Of a stretch of 64,000 nt of DNA, positions 52,327 to 61,638 are shown one piece after another. Every line of letters starts with the position of its first letter. Positions within the stretch are counted from its first letter, which is position 1. Where the stretch lies: positions 248,001 to 312,000 of the forward strand of contig NZ_QETB01000001.1 of the NCBI RefSeq assembly GCF_003123745.1. Reading direction: 5' to 3'. The position numbers and the translations under genes are program-made. This DNA is from Ancrocorticia populi (GTDB lineage: Bacteria > Actinomycetota > Actinomycetes > Actinomycetales > Actinomycetaceae). The notes under the pieces were generated by a model that did not search any database, was not told the DNA's origin, and worked only from the letters and a program-made list of their open reading frames with translations.

Positions 52327-52500
52327 ATGGTGTCTTTCGGAAACGCTTTCGGCCCAGACGAGAGTTATAGAACTTGTTCAGAATGCCAAGGTGATTGCCC
52401 TCCCGAGCCCCTTGAGGTTGACCACTACTTGTGCGTTATCTTCATTTGCCCGTTCCACGGCGCACAGACACTCGGCGATCCATTTTTCAGGTTTCGTTAA
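52327..52500 (+). CDS. Small Cys-rich protein, unknown
   Basis: A 57-residue frame with TAGGAGAAAAC as its ribosome binding site. It holds C-x2-C-x3-C (CSECQGDC) and later C-V-I-F-I-C-P-F-H-G, which may form a small zinc ribbon. It lies between the integrase and the methyltransferase gene. I recognise no family. Confidence 0.55.
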   Translation: MVSFGNAFGPDESYRTCSECQGDCPPEPLEVDHYLCVIFICPFHGAQTLGDPFFRFR

Positions 52501-52745
52501 GGAGAAGTCGCTGCTCCCGCTCAAACGCCAGGTTGATTCTTAAACCGAGAATACTACAGTAGGTGTCGACGCTCGGCCATCACCACCACCCATCAATTCG
52601 TAACCACGGACCGCAACATATAATTAAGGGGCGGTGCCAGAACGAAATGGCGAAGAGCGACACTGTGCTGGTAAAGTTCTCAGGGGAGCTGTTTGTCTGA
52701 CACTTTGTCAGTCGACGACTCCCTCTTTTACGCTTGAGGAGGAAG

Positions 52746-54866
52746 ATGTCACGGTTGTCGGACCTACTCCGCGTTGTTGAAGAACTCGATCCTGAACTGC
52801 GTCACGATCTTGAAGAAGAGATTAAGCCTCTCCAACAACGGCTCCCATTTGGACTCAACTTTGAGAGGCACGCACCGGAAGCTGTCGAGCTCGCAGGCCA
52901 TCCAATTCGGCGTGGCAGTAAGGTCCGGGTGTTACCTTCCCGCCGAACAAACCAGGAAAAGGATCAACGTGTTTGGCTTGTGAGAGACATCCATGATCAA
53001 ACAGCCGACATCGCGATTCCGAACAGCGAACAGGATCACACGCTCCAAGTTGCTCTCAGCGACTTGGTTTTGGTTGCCGAGTTTCGTGACCGGATTTATC
53101 CGGGCCTCAGACCAGATGGTGTCATAGAAAATGGGGACAAAAAGCCGTTCCACACTGTGATTAACGGGGAGAATTTTCACGTCCTCGAACAGCTCACTTT
53201 CACGCATGAACATGCCGTAGATGTTATCTTCATTGATCCGCCATATAACTCGCGTGATCGCGACTGGAAATATAACAACGACTATGTTGATAGCGACGAT
53301 CTTTACAGACACTCAAAATGGCTTGCGTTTATGGAGCGACGCTTAAAGCTTGCGCGCCGTCTACTCAAGACTGAAGACTCAGCGCTAATCGTGACTATAG
53401 ACGAGAAAGAGCAGCTTCGGCTCGGATTGCTGCTTGAGCAGACATTCCCAGAAGCCAATATCCAGATGGTCACCACAATGACCAACAAAAAGGGCTCAAC
53501 ACGCAATGGAGCCTTTTGTCGGCGCGACGAGTATCTCTTTGTTCTCACTTTCGGTGACGCATGCGTGCGCGCGAGCGGTGACGATATGATCTCCCCGAAT
53601 AATAGAGGTAAACCGAAGACGATCTGGAATAGCCTATTGAGGCGAGGCGCTGATGGATCAAGTCGGCAAGAGAGCCCTAACCTCTTCTTTCCCTTATGGA
53701 TCGACCACGCAGCGGGCAAAGTAGTACAGATTGGAGATCCAATACCACTTGGCACTGATCGGAAGGCGGTTCCGCCTCCTGACCCAAGTTTAAGACCAGC
53801 ATGGCCAATTCGGAGCAATGGCAGCGAAGGCCGATGGCAAGTTAGCGCAGTAAAACTGCGTGACATGCTAAACAACGGGACAGTGCGATTGGGGCGATTC
53901 AACTCGAAGACGTCTTCCTACGCTGTCAACTACCTGAAGCGGCAACAACTGGACGATCTTAGAGCTGGCGTCTTGGTTCGAACAGGTACCGACGAACAAG
54001 GTGCTGGCCAGTTCGAATACCCTCTCGGCGCGCAAGTGAGTTCCGAGCCAGGAACGATATGGGTAAGAGACTCGCACGATGCTTCAACGTATGGCACGAA
54101 TCTCCTTTCAAAGTTTCTACCTCGGCGACGCTTTCCTTTCCCAAAGTCCTTATATGCAGTTGAAGATACTCTAAGGTTCTTCGTGAAGGACAAACCAAAC
54201 GCACTAATACTTGACTTCTTCGCTGGTTCTGGCACCACTGCCCATGCGGTGATGCGATTGAACAAACAAGATGGCGGACGTCGGCAGTGTATCCTCGTCA
54301 CCAATAATGAAGTTTCAGCAGCAGAGCAGACACAACTCCAGCAATCCGGTTTTCGTCCAGGTGACCGCGAGTGGGACCAATGGGGTATCTGCGACTACGT
54401 GACCAAGCCACGCATCCGAGCTGCTATCACGGGCCGCACACCTGAGGGCAGCAAGGTCGAAGGAAGTTACAAGTTTGTCGATGAGTTCCCCATGGAGGAC
54501 GGCTTCGAAGAGAATGCCGCGTTCTTCACTCTCACATACGAATCACCATGGATGATAGGTAACGACAAGGCCTTCGCGTCAATCGCTCCGATGCTTTGGT
54601 TGCGTGCCGGAGCGATCGGCGAACGCATCGACTCACTAACTGAGGGCTTCGCTGTAACCGAGTCATATGGGGTTCTCCGAGATCTCGACATGAGCGCCGA
54701 CTTTATTTCTAAGCTGCGCGAACAGGAGAACCTCCAAGTCGCGTTCATTGTTACCGATGACGAGGGCCGTTACCAGCAAGTCTCGGATGAAATCCCAGAG
54801 ATAGAGACAGTTCGGTTATATGAGGAATATTTGCGCAATTGCGAGATTACGGGTGATTTCGAATGA
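52746..54866 (+). CDS. Type III-like DNA (adenine-N6) methyltransferase, Mod-like
   Basis: The 706-residue protein has the beta-class motif order: the catalytic DPPYN near residue 164 first and the SAM-binding LDFFAGSGTTAHAV near 490 later. DPPY implies N6-adenine (or N4-cytosine) methylation. The N-terminal 140 residues (RLPFGLNFERHAPEAVELAG and onwards) are typical of actinobacterial Mod-like proteins found next to a helicase. The ATG at 52746 follows GAGGAGGAAG. It overlaps the helicase gene by four bases, so both subunits are coupled. Composition is visibly less GC-rich than the chromosome. Confidence 0.88.
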   Translation: MSRLSDLLRVVEELDPELRHDLEEEIKPLQQRLPFGLNFERHAPEAVELAGHPIRRGSKVRVLPSRRTNQEKDQRVWLVRDIHDQTADIAIPNSEQDHTLQVALSDLVLVAEFRDRIYPGLRPDGVIENGDKKPFHTVINGENFHVLEQLTFTHEHAVDVIFIDPPYNSRDRDWKYNNDYVDSDDLYRHSKWLAFMERRLKLARRLLKTEDSALIVTIDEKEQLRLGLLLEQTFPEANIQMVTTMTNKKGSTRNGAFCRRDEYLFVLTFGDACVRASGDDMISPNNRGKPKTIWNSLLRRGADGSSRQESPNLFFPLWIDHAAGKVVQIGDPIPLGTDRKAVPPPDPSLRPAWPIRSNGSEGRWQVSAVKLRDMLNNGTVRLGRFNSKTSSYAVNYLKRQQLDDLRAGVLVRTGTDEQGAGQFEYPLGAQVSSEPGTIWVRDSHDASTYGTNLLSKFLPRRRFPFPKSLYAVEDTLRFFVKDKPNALILDFFAGSGTTAHAVMRLNKQDGGRRQCILVTNNEVSAAEQTQLQQSGFRPGDREWDQWGICDYVTKPRIRAAITGRTPEGSKVEGSYKFVDEFPMEDGFEENAAFFTLTYESPWMIGNDKAFASIAPMLWLRAGAIGERIDSLTEGFAVTESYGVLRDLDMSADFISKLREQENLQVAFIVTDDEGRYQQVSDEIPEIETVRLYEEYLRNCEITGDFE

Positions 54867-57415
54867 GGTTCACTCTTAAGGATTATCAGGCAGATGCGGT
54901 GGGGGATATTCTTCGCGAGTTGACCTCCGCCCGCGATTTTTACAAAAGCGCCAGTGAACGTGTCTCCTCCGTAGCCCTTACGGCAACAACAGGTGCTGGG
55001 AAGACTGTTATGGCTGCCGCGGTAATAGAGTCTCTGTTCTGGGGTAGTGAGGATTTTGATACAGTTCCTGATCCAGGGGCAGTGGTACTTTGGTTCAGCG
55101 ACGATCCAGCTCTAAATCAACAAACGCGACACCGACTTGACCAAGCATCAGACCGGCTGCGTAATCGGCTCGTAACAGTAGAACATCCCTTTCGCTACCG
55201 AAAACTACAGCCGGGCAAAGTATATTTCTTAAACACTTCGAAACTGTCAAAAAACAGTTTGCTAGTCCGAGGACACAGCAGCGAAGACACCCTGCCTGGC
55301 ATCGATGCACACCCGGATACGACTCCGTTCACCTTCTGGGACACCCTCCGTAACACGATCGATGATAAGGCTCTCACTCTATATATGGTGCTTGATGAGG
55401 CTCACCGTGGCATGGGTAAGCGGCCTACTGATACGCCTACCATAGTTAGGCGCCTTATTAACGGACATCAGGGTGTTCCCCCTGTTCCAGTTGTCTGGGG
55501 AATCTCTGCGACAGTACAACGTTTTGAAGCCGCTATGAGCGAAGCAGACGTCCAATCAAATCGTGTACATCTTGCAACAGTGCAAGTCGATCCAGTTCGT
55601 ATCCAAGAGTCAGGACTATTGAAGGACGACATCGTTCTCGATTTTCCCACCGAGACTGGTGATTTTAACACTGTACTGCTCCGTCGAGGTGTTCGTAAGG
55701 TAAAGGTTATGTCCGAAGCCTGGGAAGACTACGCGGAAGCACAGAATGATGAGCCAATCAGACCATTGATGGTTCTACAAGTGCCGAACAAGCCTTCGCC
55801 GACAGAGATCGCTTCGGCAATCGACGTAATTCGTGACGAATGGCCCGGACTTGATTCAAACGCGTTCGCGCACGTATTCGGCGACCACTCCCCACAGTCC
55901 TTCGGACCTTATAGAGTGCCATATATCTCCCCTGAGCGCGTTCAAGACGCCACATATATCCGCATCCTTCTCGCAAAGGATGCGATTAGCACCGGGTGGG
56001 ATTGCCCCCGAGCCGAAGTTATGGTTTCCTTCCGCCCTGCTAAAGACGAAACGCACATCACCCAATTGCTCGGTCGTATGATTCGCAGTCCATTGGCGCG
56101 CCGTATCGAAGGCAATAGCTTACTCAATAGCGTCGAGTGCATCCTTCCGAAGTTCAGCAAAAATACGGCAAGTCTCGTACTCGAGAAGATTATGGGGAGT
56201 GATCAGCTCACAGTAGGTGCAACCGATCAACGCATATTGGTTGATCCCCAGCTCATGGTCACGAATCCAGCGGTCCCTCAAACAGTCTGGGACTTGTACC
56301 AATCTCTGCCATCCGAATCGTTGCCTAGAAAGCATGCTAATCCGATCAAGAGAACAACCTCGCTGGCTCATGCTCTTGCAGCAGACCGACTGCTACCCGA
56401 CGCTGGGAAACTCGCACACGCAAAGCTTCATGGCGTGCTCAATGGCCTTTCTGCACAATATGCACGGGAAAGGGATACCGCTGAGCATGATGTCCTCACC
56501 GTTGCAGGCGGGACAGTTAGGGGCCACGCCCGTCACGGATTGCGCCAAGATGAATTTTGGAGTGAACAAGCTGATGACCGAGCTATTCAGGACGCTTACC
56601 GCAATGGTGCTCGGGTAATCACCCCTGATGTCGCTCGAACATACGTCGAGTACCTTGCGGCTGATGCCAACGACGAGCAGGCCTATCGCGACGCCCACAT
56701 TCGGGTAGCTGCCCTAGCCCGACTACCTCAGACACGTCCTGCGCTCGATTTAGAGGCTGACCGTATTGCAGAGCAATGGTTAACAGAGTACCGCGTAGCA
56801 ATTAAGGATCTTTCGGAGGCTCGACAGAGTCTGTATGCAGAGATCACCTCTATGAGTACCGAACCACAGCGAATTCCTCTAGCTCTTCCAAAAAACCGGC
56901 AGGAGGAGGTAACCCGCATGCTGGGTACATCTGAGGAAGCTCTTGAGCAGCGAATGATGCACTTGCTCGCTGATAAGCAAGGTCTGTTCCCGGTTGGAAA
57001 GCTCAACCCCGACGAACTCGAAGTTCTAGACACTGAAATGGCACGGGCTGAAGCACTCGCTTGGTACCGTAATCCGACTGCAGGCCGCGACTCACTCAGC
57101 ATCGCCTTCCAAGACCGGCATGGAGATTGGCGAACGCTGAGGCCAGATTTTCTGTTCTTCAGTGGCACTCAGGCTGAGGCACGTGCGACTATCGTCGATC
57201 CGCACGGATATTGGCTACCCGACGCTTCATGGAAGCTACATGGCATGGCCCGCTTCGCAGAGGCCTATGGTGACAGTTTTCATCGAATCGAAGCTGTATC
57301 GCGAATTAATGGAACGCTTCGTGTTATCGATTTCAAGATACCTCACACCCGCGAAGGGATATTGAATGAATCTGACGCTGCGTATATGTACGACCGTTTC
57401 TCGACTACATACTGA
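54863..57415 (+). CDS. Type III-like restriction helicase subunit, Res-like
   Basis: The 850-residue SF2 helicase has ATTGAGKTVMAAAVI (Walker A, residues about 40-54), VLDEAHRGMG (motif II, about 176), SATVQRF (III), and QLLGRMIRSP (VI, about 403). The C-terminal part has LRPDFLFFSG then IVDPHGYWLPD, similar in place to the nuclease domain of Res proteins (PD...E-x-K) but without a clear Glu-x-Lys. It is therefore either a diverged nuclease or a non-cleaving partner. It is translationally coupled to the methyltransferase. Confidence 0.85.
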   Translation: MRFTLKDYQADAVGDILRELTSARDFYKSASERVSSVALTATTGAGKTVMAAAVIESLFWGSEDFDTVPDPGAVVLWFSDDPALNQQTRHRLDQASDRLRNRLVTVEHPFRYRKLQPGKVYFLNTSKLSKNSLLVRGHSSEDTLPGIDAHPDTTPFTFWDTLRNTIDDKALTLYMVLDEAHRGMGKRPTDTPTIVRRLINGHQGVPPVPVVWGISATVQRFEAAMSEADVQSNRVHLATVQVDPVRIQESGLLKDDIVLDFPTETGDFNTVLLRRGVRKVKVMSEAWEDYAEAQNDEPIRPLMVLQVPNKPSPTEIASAIDVIRDEWPGLDSNAFAHVFGDHSPQSFGPYRVPYISPERVQDATYIRILLAKDAISTGWDCPRAEVMVSFRPAKDETHITQLLGRMIRSPLARRIEGNSLLNSVECILPKFSKNTASLVLEKIMGSDQLTVGATDQRILVDPQLMVTNPAVPQTVWDLYQSLPSESLPRKHANPIKRTTSLAHALAADRLLPDAGKLAHAKLHGVLNGLSAQYARERDTAEHDVLTVAGGTVRGHARHGLRQDEFWSEQADDRAIQDAYRNGARVITPDVARTYVEYLAADANDEQAYRDAHIRVAALARLPQTRPALDLEADRIAEQWLTEYRVAIKDLSEARQSLYAEITSMSTEPQRIPLALPKNRQEEVTRMLGTSEEALEQRMMHLLADKQGLFPVGKLNPDELEVLDTEMARAEALAWYRNPTAGRDSLSIAFQDRHGDWRTLRPDFLFFSGTQAEARATIVDPHGYWLPDASWKLHGMARFAEAYGDSFHRIEAVSRINGTLRVIDFKIPHTREGILNESDAAYMYDRFSTTY

Positions 57416-57664
57416 TTAAGTCGTATAGAACACGGCATTGGTAATCAAGACTTGGAATCCGTAAGGAGCCAGCGAGAGTATTTGCGCAAAGCTTCTAGCG
57501 AGCATTAAAGATAGCTCAAATCGATGCTAGCCTGACGTCAACGACTGTCCTATTGTCTGAACGGCGCTTGTTATGCTCGAATCAGGCAATACACAGGCGC
57601 AGGGCATACGGTAAACCGAATACCGAATGTTGAGCGCTCTTTCGGAAGGAGCTGGTGGTGCACG

Positions 57665-58591
57665 ATGGCTAGTATTTCAACCTCAGAGCTCTCACGCGAA
57701 CGAGCAGCACTCATCAGTCTTATTACCAGTGGGGATAAGCTACGCTGGGCCGAGTTCCGTGATCAGCTTAGTGGCGGAGAAACATTGCCCTCTGAGCTTT
57801 TAGAGAGCCAACGTAATTTCGACCCAACGATGTTTGAGCAAGGTTATGATCGAATCGAAGAGTGGCAGGCGCGTTCTAACGGTGCGTCCTTTTACTGTTA
57901 CCTCGATGACGGATATCCAGATCAGCTCCGTACGGTCTGGGACTTCCCTCCTTTTGTCTTCATTAAAGGCGATGAAGATCCTTTGAAGTCAGGCAATGAG
58001 GATCTTGGGATATGCATCGTGGGGTCTAGACGGCCAAGCGCTGAGTCTGTTGCACTCACACGACAGATAACAAGTCAGTTGGTTTCGGAAGGAATTACTG
58101 CGATAGCTGGTCTTGCTGAGGGCATTGATCAAGAGGTTCACCGCACCGCGCTGAAACACGATGCACGAACAGTTGGGGTAATTGGGACGGGAATCGACCG
58201 TTACTATCCGGCCTCATCTCGTGGCATTCAAGAGCGAATGGAACAGGGCGACGGAATGGTATTGTCGCAGTTCGTCCCTGGCTCGCCACCAACGCGATAC
58301 TCGTTTCCTATGCGAAACGCTACAATGTCAGCGTATGGGCAAGCTTCAATTATCGTCGAGGCGTCAGAGAAGTCTGGTACTCGGCACCAAGCTCGGCAGG
58401 CAGTGCGCCACGGCAGACCGCTTATTCTGCTCGAACAGGTTGCCAGAGGAACGACTTGGGGGCACGAGCTTACGGCGGAAGGAGCTTTAATCGATGCATA
58501 TATCGCAAGAGACGCGGAAGAAGCGGTAGAGCTCGCATTTGGCGTATTTGATCGACGCACTGTTCCAGGAGTGATGGAGATCAAGAGGTGA
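57665..58591 (+). CDS. DprA-like (Smf) Rossmann-fold protein of a two-gene defence/TA module
   Basis: The 308-residue product has a DprA-type Rossmann fold: GYPDQLRTVWDFPPFVFIKG, GICIVGSRRPSAES, ITAIAGLAEGIDQEVHRTAL, TVGVIGTGIDRYYP and SGTRHQARQAVRHGRPLILL. Unlike housekeeping DprA it is encoded with a phosphoribosyltransferase and not near competence or smf-topA neighbours. In ShosTA and PsyrTA defence modules the DprA-like protein is the antitoxin. The start codon follows GGAAGGAGCTGG. The next gene starts inside its stop codon. Confidence 0.85.
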   Translation: MASISTSELSRERAALISLITSGDKLRWAEFRDQLSGGETLPSELLESQRNFDPTMFEQGYDRIEEWQARSNGASFYCYLDDGYPDQLRTVWDFPPFVFIKGDEDPLKSGNEDLGICIVGSRRPSAESVALTRQITSQLVSEGITAIAGLAEGIDQEVHRTALKHDARTVGVIGTGIDRYYPASSRGIQERMEQGDGMVLSQFVPGSPPTRYSFPMRNATMSAYGQASIIVEASEKSGTRHQARQAVRHGRPLILLEQVARGTTWGHELTAEGALIDAYIARDAEEAVELAFGVFDRRTVPGVMEIKR

Positions 58592-59391
58592 CGGCGATTA
58601 GCGCAGCGGATGTTCCGGCCTTAAAGTTGATTGCGCAGGTCTTCAACAACGCTTGCCGTGAACAAGGAATCACGTCCAACCAAAATAGCCTGTTCTCTGC
58701 AGAATATTCGTTGTGTGTCCTTTGTGGCGCGCCCACAGCTGGATACAAGTATTGCTTTAGCTGCAATAACTTTATGAGGGGCGACTACGGGACCCTCGGG
58801 CCTGACATTTGCGCACCACTGTTTTACGCAATTGAGGGCAGACAATCAGGTACAGATATATATACCTACAAGAAACCACTTGGAGGCGTGAATCGTGCAC
58901 TTGAGCGAATGCAGGCTGTGACCTACTTATTCGTCAAGTACCATTTGAAGTGCCTATCGTCGGCGGTCAACTCCATGGTGACCCATGTAGTTGCAGTTCC
59001 ATCTGGTAGGGGACGAGCCAACCATCCACTCAGCACTGAGCTGCTGCCGTACTTTGGAGAGAGTCTGATCCAGGTCGAAGCGCATCGGACGGTTCCGGCT
59101 CGGACTAAAGGTAGACAGTCTGTAATAGCGCCTAGCATCTTCGAGCTGCCCCAGTTCAGGAGCACTGATCATGTTGTGGTTCTTGAAGACACATGGGTTG
59201 CAGGTGCAAGTGCTTTATCACTAGCAGTTGCGGTCCGACAGCATGGCGCGGGAGTCGTTACTATTGTGCCTCTGGCTAGACTTCTCGAACCAAATTATGA
59301 CCGCACCCGCTGGTGGCTGGAGCGTAACGATCCACTACCGCCCTACAATCCAGAATTTTGTCCAGTGACTCGGACATCAGAGTGTCCATAG
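58588..59391 (+). CDS. ComF-like phosphoribosyltransferase paired with DprA-like protein (candidate toxin)
   Basis: The 267-residue protein starts at a GTG overlapping the preceding stop (GTGA). It has a Cys-rich N-terminal zinc module (CVLCGAPTAGYKYCFSC) and a C-terminal phosphoribosyltransferase fold with HVVVLEDTWVAGASALSLAVAVR, a divergent PRPP loop (EDTWVAGAS in place of DD-x-x-x-T-G). ComFC-like proteins share both features. By analogy with ShosTA/PsyrTA this is the toxic partner of a phage-defence or toxin-antitoxin pair. The substrate is unknown. Confidence 0.75.
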   Translation: MTAISAADVPALKLIAQVFNNACREQGITSNQNSLFSAEYSLCVLCGAPTAGYKYCFSCNNFMRGDYGTLGPDICAPLFYAIEGRQSGTDIYTYKKPLGGVNRALERMQAVTYLFVKYHLKCLSSAVNSMVTHVVAVPSGRGRANHPLSTELLPYFGESLIQVEAHRTVPARTKGRQSVIAPSIFELPQFRSTDHVVVLEDTWVAGASALSLAVAVRQHGAGVVTIVPLARLLEPNYDRTRWWLERNDPLPPYNPEFCPVTRTSECP

Positions 59392-59790
59392 GATAGCCGC
59401 ACTTGAGTAGATCGTGTAAGTGGCGAGGATTTCACCCAGGTTGAGATCGAGAACCACATTGGGGCTCTCTCATGCTCTCTGATATGCGCACGCGCCCTCA
59501 TACATGTCTGGGCTTTCAGTCTGTGGTGAAGGTTTTGGTCATGTCCTTGACAGTACCGTTTGAAACTGACCACCCTTGGTACTCATGACGAATAGTTGCA
59601 ACTGGACTCATCATACAAACTGTTTCGGGACCTGACTAGCAGGTGGCCAGCCGGGAAGAATCCTCTACCTGAGCATTATGGATCGGTTTCGCCCACTCCT
59701 TCGCTCCCTAGTGGCACGCCGTGACACGCCGTGCCAAAACCCCTGCGCGAAAGTCGCAGTGCGACATAAGTCGACTGCTACGTTTAGCGC
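59392..59790. other. Non-coding stretch between the DprA/PRTase module and the resolvase remnant
   Basis: I see no convincing gene. The segment includes an inverted repeat GGCACG-CCGTGACACGC-CGTGCC (about 59713-59735) and GTCGCAGTGCGAC, which may be remains of a resolution or recombination site for the downstream serine resolvase. Confidence 0.45.
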
Positions 59791-59988
59791 ATGAACATCG
59801 GATACGCGCGGGTATCGACCAATGATCAAGACGAAACTGGGCAGATCGCAATGCTCAGGGCCGCTGGCTGTCAAAGAATCTATGTGGACCATGCGTCAGG
59901 CAAAGATCTAGTGCGCCCTGAGTGGGTGGCATGCAGGCAAAGCCTCCAGTCAGGAGACTGCCTCGTAGTGGTGCGGCTTGATCTGTGA
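59791..59988 (+). pseudogene. Truncated serine resolvase/invertase, N-terminal part only
   Basis: The 65 codons begin MNIGYARVSTNDQDETGQIA, the N-terminal signature with the catalytic Ser (YARVS). They end in VVRLDL and a stop, where intact resolvases continue DRLGRS. The catalytic domain is therefore interrupted early and the DNA-binding helix-turn-helix is missing. It is a remnant of a transposon or phage recombinase. Confidence 0.85.
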
Positions 59989-60159
59989 ATTTGTTCGCTA
60001 CATGGCGTGGATTCTTGAACGCTGTGTGGCGTCTCGGAGTGCCTCCTCGTGAGACACGGCTCCGGTACGACGGTCAGCAGTCACGACGGAGCGTGCGTCG
60101 GGCAGGATCATGTGTTCGGTGTCGAGCTGCTCGTCCTCACGGGCAGAGCACGGCTGCGG

Positions 60160-60549
60160 CTACATAATCGCGGCGACTGCCAACACCACGGTGGCCAGCA
60201 GGGGGAGCGCCCCCTGCTTCAGGGCTGCGCCGCGTTTGTCTCGAGACGTCAGCCAGAGCACCGCGGCGGCGCCTGACATGCTCACGGTGCCGGCCAGGAC
60301 CAGTGCCAGTCCGGCTCCGTCGGAGGCACCTGCCGTGAGAAGCACCACGCCGAAGATGACCTCGATGGCCAGGAACAAATTGTAGAAGCCCTGGTTGAAT
60401 GCCATTTCTCTGGTGTTGTCAGCTTCCTTGGCTGTGAGGCCGAAGACGGCGCGGGTCCGTTCACTCGTCCAGGCCATGGATTCGAGGTAGAAGATGAGCA
60501 CGTGAAGTAGAGCGGCTGTGATTGCCAGGATCGAACCTGTGATGAGCAT
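60160..60549 (-). CDS. DUF1304 family membrane protein
   Basis: The 129-residue protein has four transmembrane helices (for example SILAITAALLHVLIFYLESM and LFLAIEVIFGVVLLTAGASDG). The DUF1304 pattern W-x-x-x-R-x-x-x-x-F-x-L and N-Q-G-x-Y-N-x-F-L-A is clear. The function of the family is unknown. It sits downstream of the quinone reductase-like gene in the same direction, and probably in the same peroxide-stress transcript. Confidence 0.85.
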   Translation of the reverse strand: MLITGSILAITAALLHVLIFYLESMAWTSERTRAVFGLTAKEADNTREMAFNQGFYNLFLAIEVIFGVVLLTAGASDGAGLALVLAGTVSMSGAAAVLWLTSRDKRGAALKQGALPLLATVVLAVAAIM

Positions 60550-60602
60550 TGCTGGTCGGCCTCTGTTTTCTTTGCCTGTGGTCTGGGTTTGGTGTCGACC
60601 GG

Positions 60603-61580
60603 TCAGAACCGGAGTAGGACCTTGCCGGTACGCCCGGAGGACTTGCTGGCGAGCATCGCTTCGCTGAAGTCGGAGACGTCGAAGACGCGGGCGACCGGAA
60701 GGGTGACACTACCGTCCGAGATCCGTGAGATCAGTTCGGCGAAGAGTCCGGACTTCTTCTCGGGCTCCATCTCCTGGCTGATCTTGCTGCCCCAGAATCC
60801 CCGGACGGTGATGTCTTTGAAGATCACCGGGCCGGAGGGGACCGTCATCGTCGGGCCACCCATCGCGCCGAAGCACACTAGGGTGGCGCCTTTGCCGAGC
60901 ACCGAGACGAGATCTGCGGTCGACGTGCCGCCGACCGAGTCCAGACCTGTCGAGATGGGTGCGCCACCAGTGAGGTCGAGGAGCGTGTCACGCCAGGTCG
61001 GGTCCTCGGTCGACAGGACATCGGTGATGCCCTCTGACGCCAGTTGGGCGATAGCCTCGTCGCGTCGGACCAGGCCGATGACGTGGATGCCACGTGCCTT
61101 GGCGAGCTGGGCAAGGATTCTGCCGACGGCGCCGTTGGCGGAGTTCTGGATCAGCCAGTCACCCTCGTTCAGGTCTAGGAAGTCCAGCAGGCTGATGGCG
61201 CTGAAGGGCATCGATACCAGCTGTGATGCACTGTCGTCGGTCAACTGGTCGGGAACCGGGATCGCCCCTGCGGCATCGATCAGCGCGTATTCTGACCAGG
61301 TTCCGAAGGAGGTTCCGCTGACCACCCGCTGCCCGGCGACGAGGCCGGAGATGCCGGGGCCGAGAGCATCAACGGTGCCTAGGACTTCCGTGCCGGCGTG
61401 TGCGGGGAGATCGGGCACGAAGCCGTAGGTTCCCCGGATCGTCCAGATATCGTGGTTGTGGATGGGTGACAGGGTCACCCGGATCCTGACTTGCCCCTCC
61501 GAGGGCTCGGGTATGTTTTCCTCGGTGAGGTGTAGGACATCCTCGGGTTCTCCGAAGCTGTCGTGAATGAGGCTGCGCAT
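60603..61580 (-). CDS. Zinc-binding alcohol dehydrogenase/quinone oxidoreductase-like (MDR) protein
   Basis: The 325-residue protein is a medium-chain dehydrogenase of the quinone reductase type. AHAGTEVLGTVDALGPGISGL is the N-terminal catalytic domain, and the NAD(P)H-binding Rossmann part shows SANGAVGRILAQLAKARGIHVIGLVRRDE in place of the typical A-A-x-G-G-V-G. Zinc ligands are absent, as in quinone oxidoreductases. The ATG at 61580 removes a Pro-rich, non-homologous leader. It is transcribed with the Ohr gene, which supports a role in redox stress. Confidence 0.85.
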   Translation of the reverse strand: MRSLIHDSFGEPEDVLHLTEENIPEPSEGQVRIRVTLSPIHNHDIWTIRGTYGFVPDLPAHAGTEVLGTVDALGPGISGLVAGQRVVSGTSFGTWSEYALIDAAGAIPVPDQLTDDSASQLVSMPFSAISLLDFLDLNEGDWLIQNSANGAVGRILAQLAKARGIHVIGLVRRDEAIAQLASEGITDVLSTEDPTWRDTLLDLTGGAPISTGLDSVGGTSTADLVSVLGKGATLVCFGAMGGPTMTVPSGPVIFKDITVRGFWGSKISQEMEPEKKSGLFAELISRISDGSVTLPVARVFDVSDFSEAMLASKSSGRTGKVLLRF

Positions 61581-61638
61581 TGGTGTCTCTTCGTGTGTGG
61601 TTGGGGGATACTGGTCCGGTTGGTGGCCGCGGGAGTGG

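Noticed and set aside
59587-59607. TGACGAATAGTTGCAACTGG resembling the region at 28432-28457 next to the repressor
   Set aside because: The similarity is split in two short blocks with different spacing, within the range expected by chance, so it is not used as a boundary repeat.
59640-59647. CAGGTGGC as a right attachment site copy of the tRNA-Thr 3' end (28089-28096)
   Set aside because: Only eight bases match and the flanks do not continue the tRNA sequence. An attachment core for this type of integrase would normally be longer.
59713-59735. GGCACG...CGTGCC inverted repeat as a terminator
   Set aside because: The stem is short, the loop is long, and there is no T-run; it may belong to a recombination site instead.
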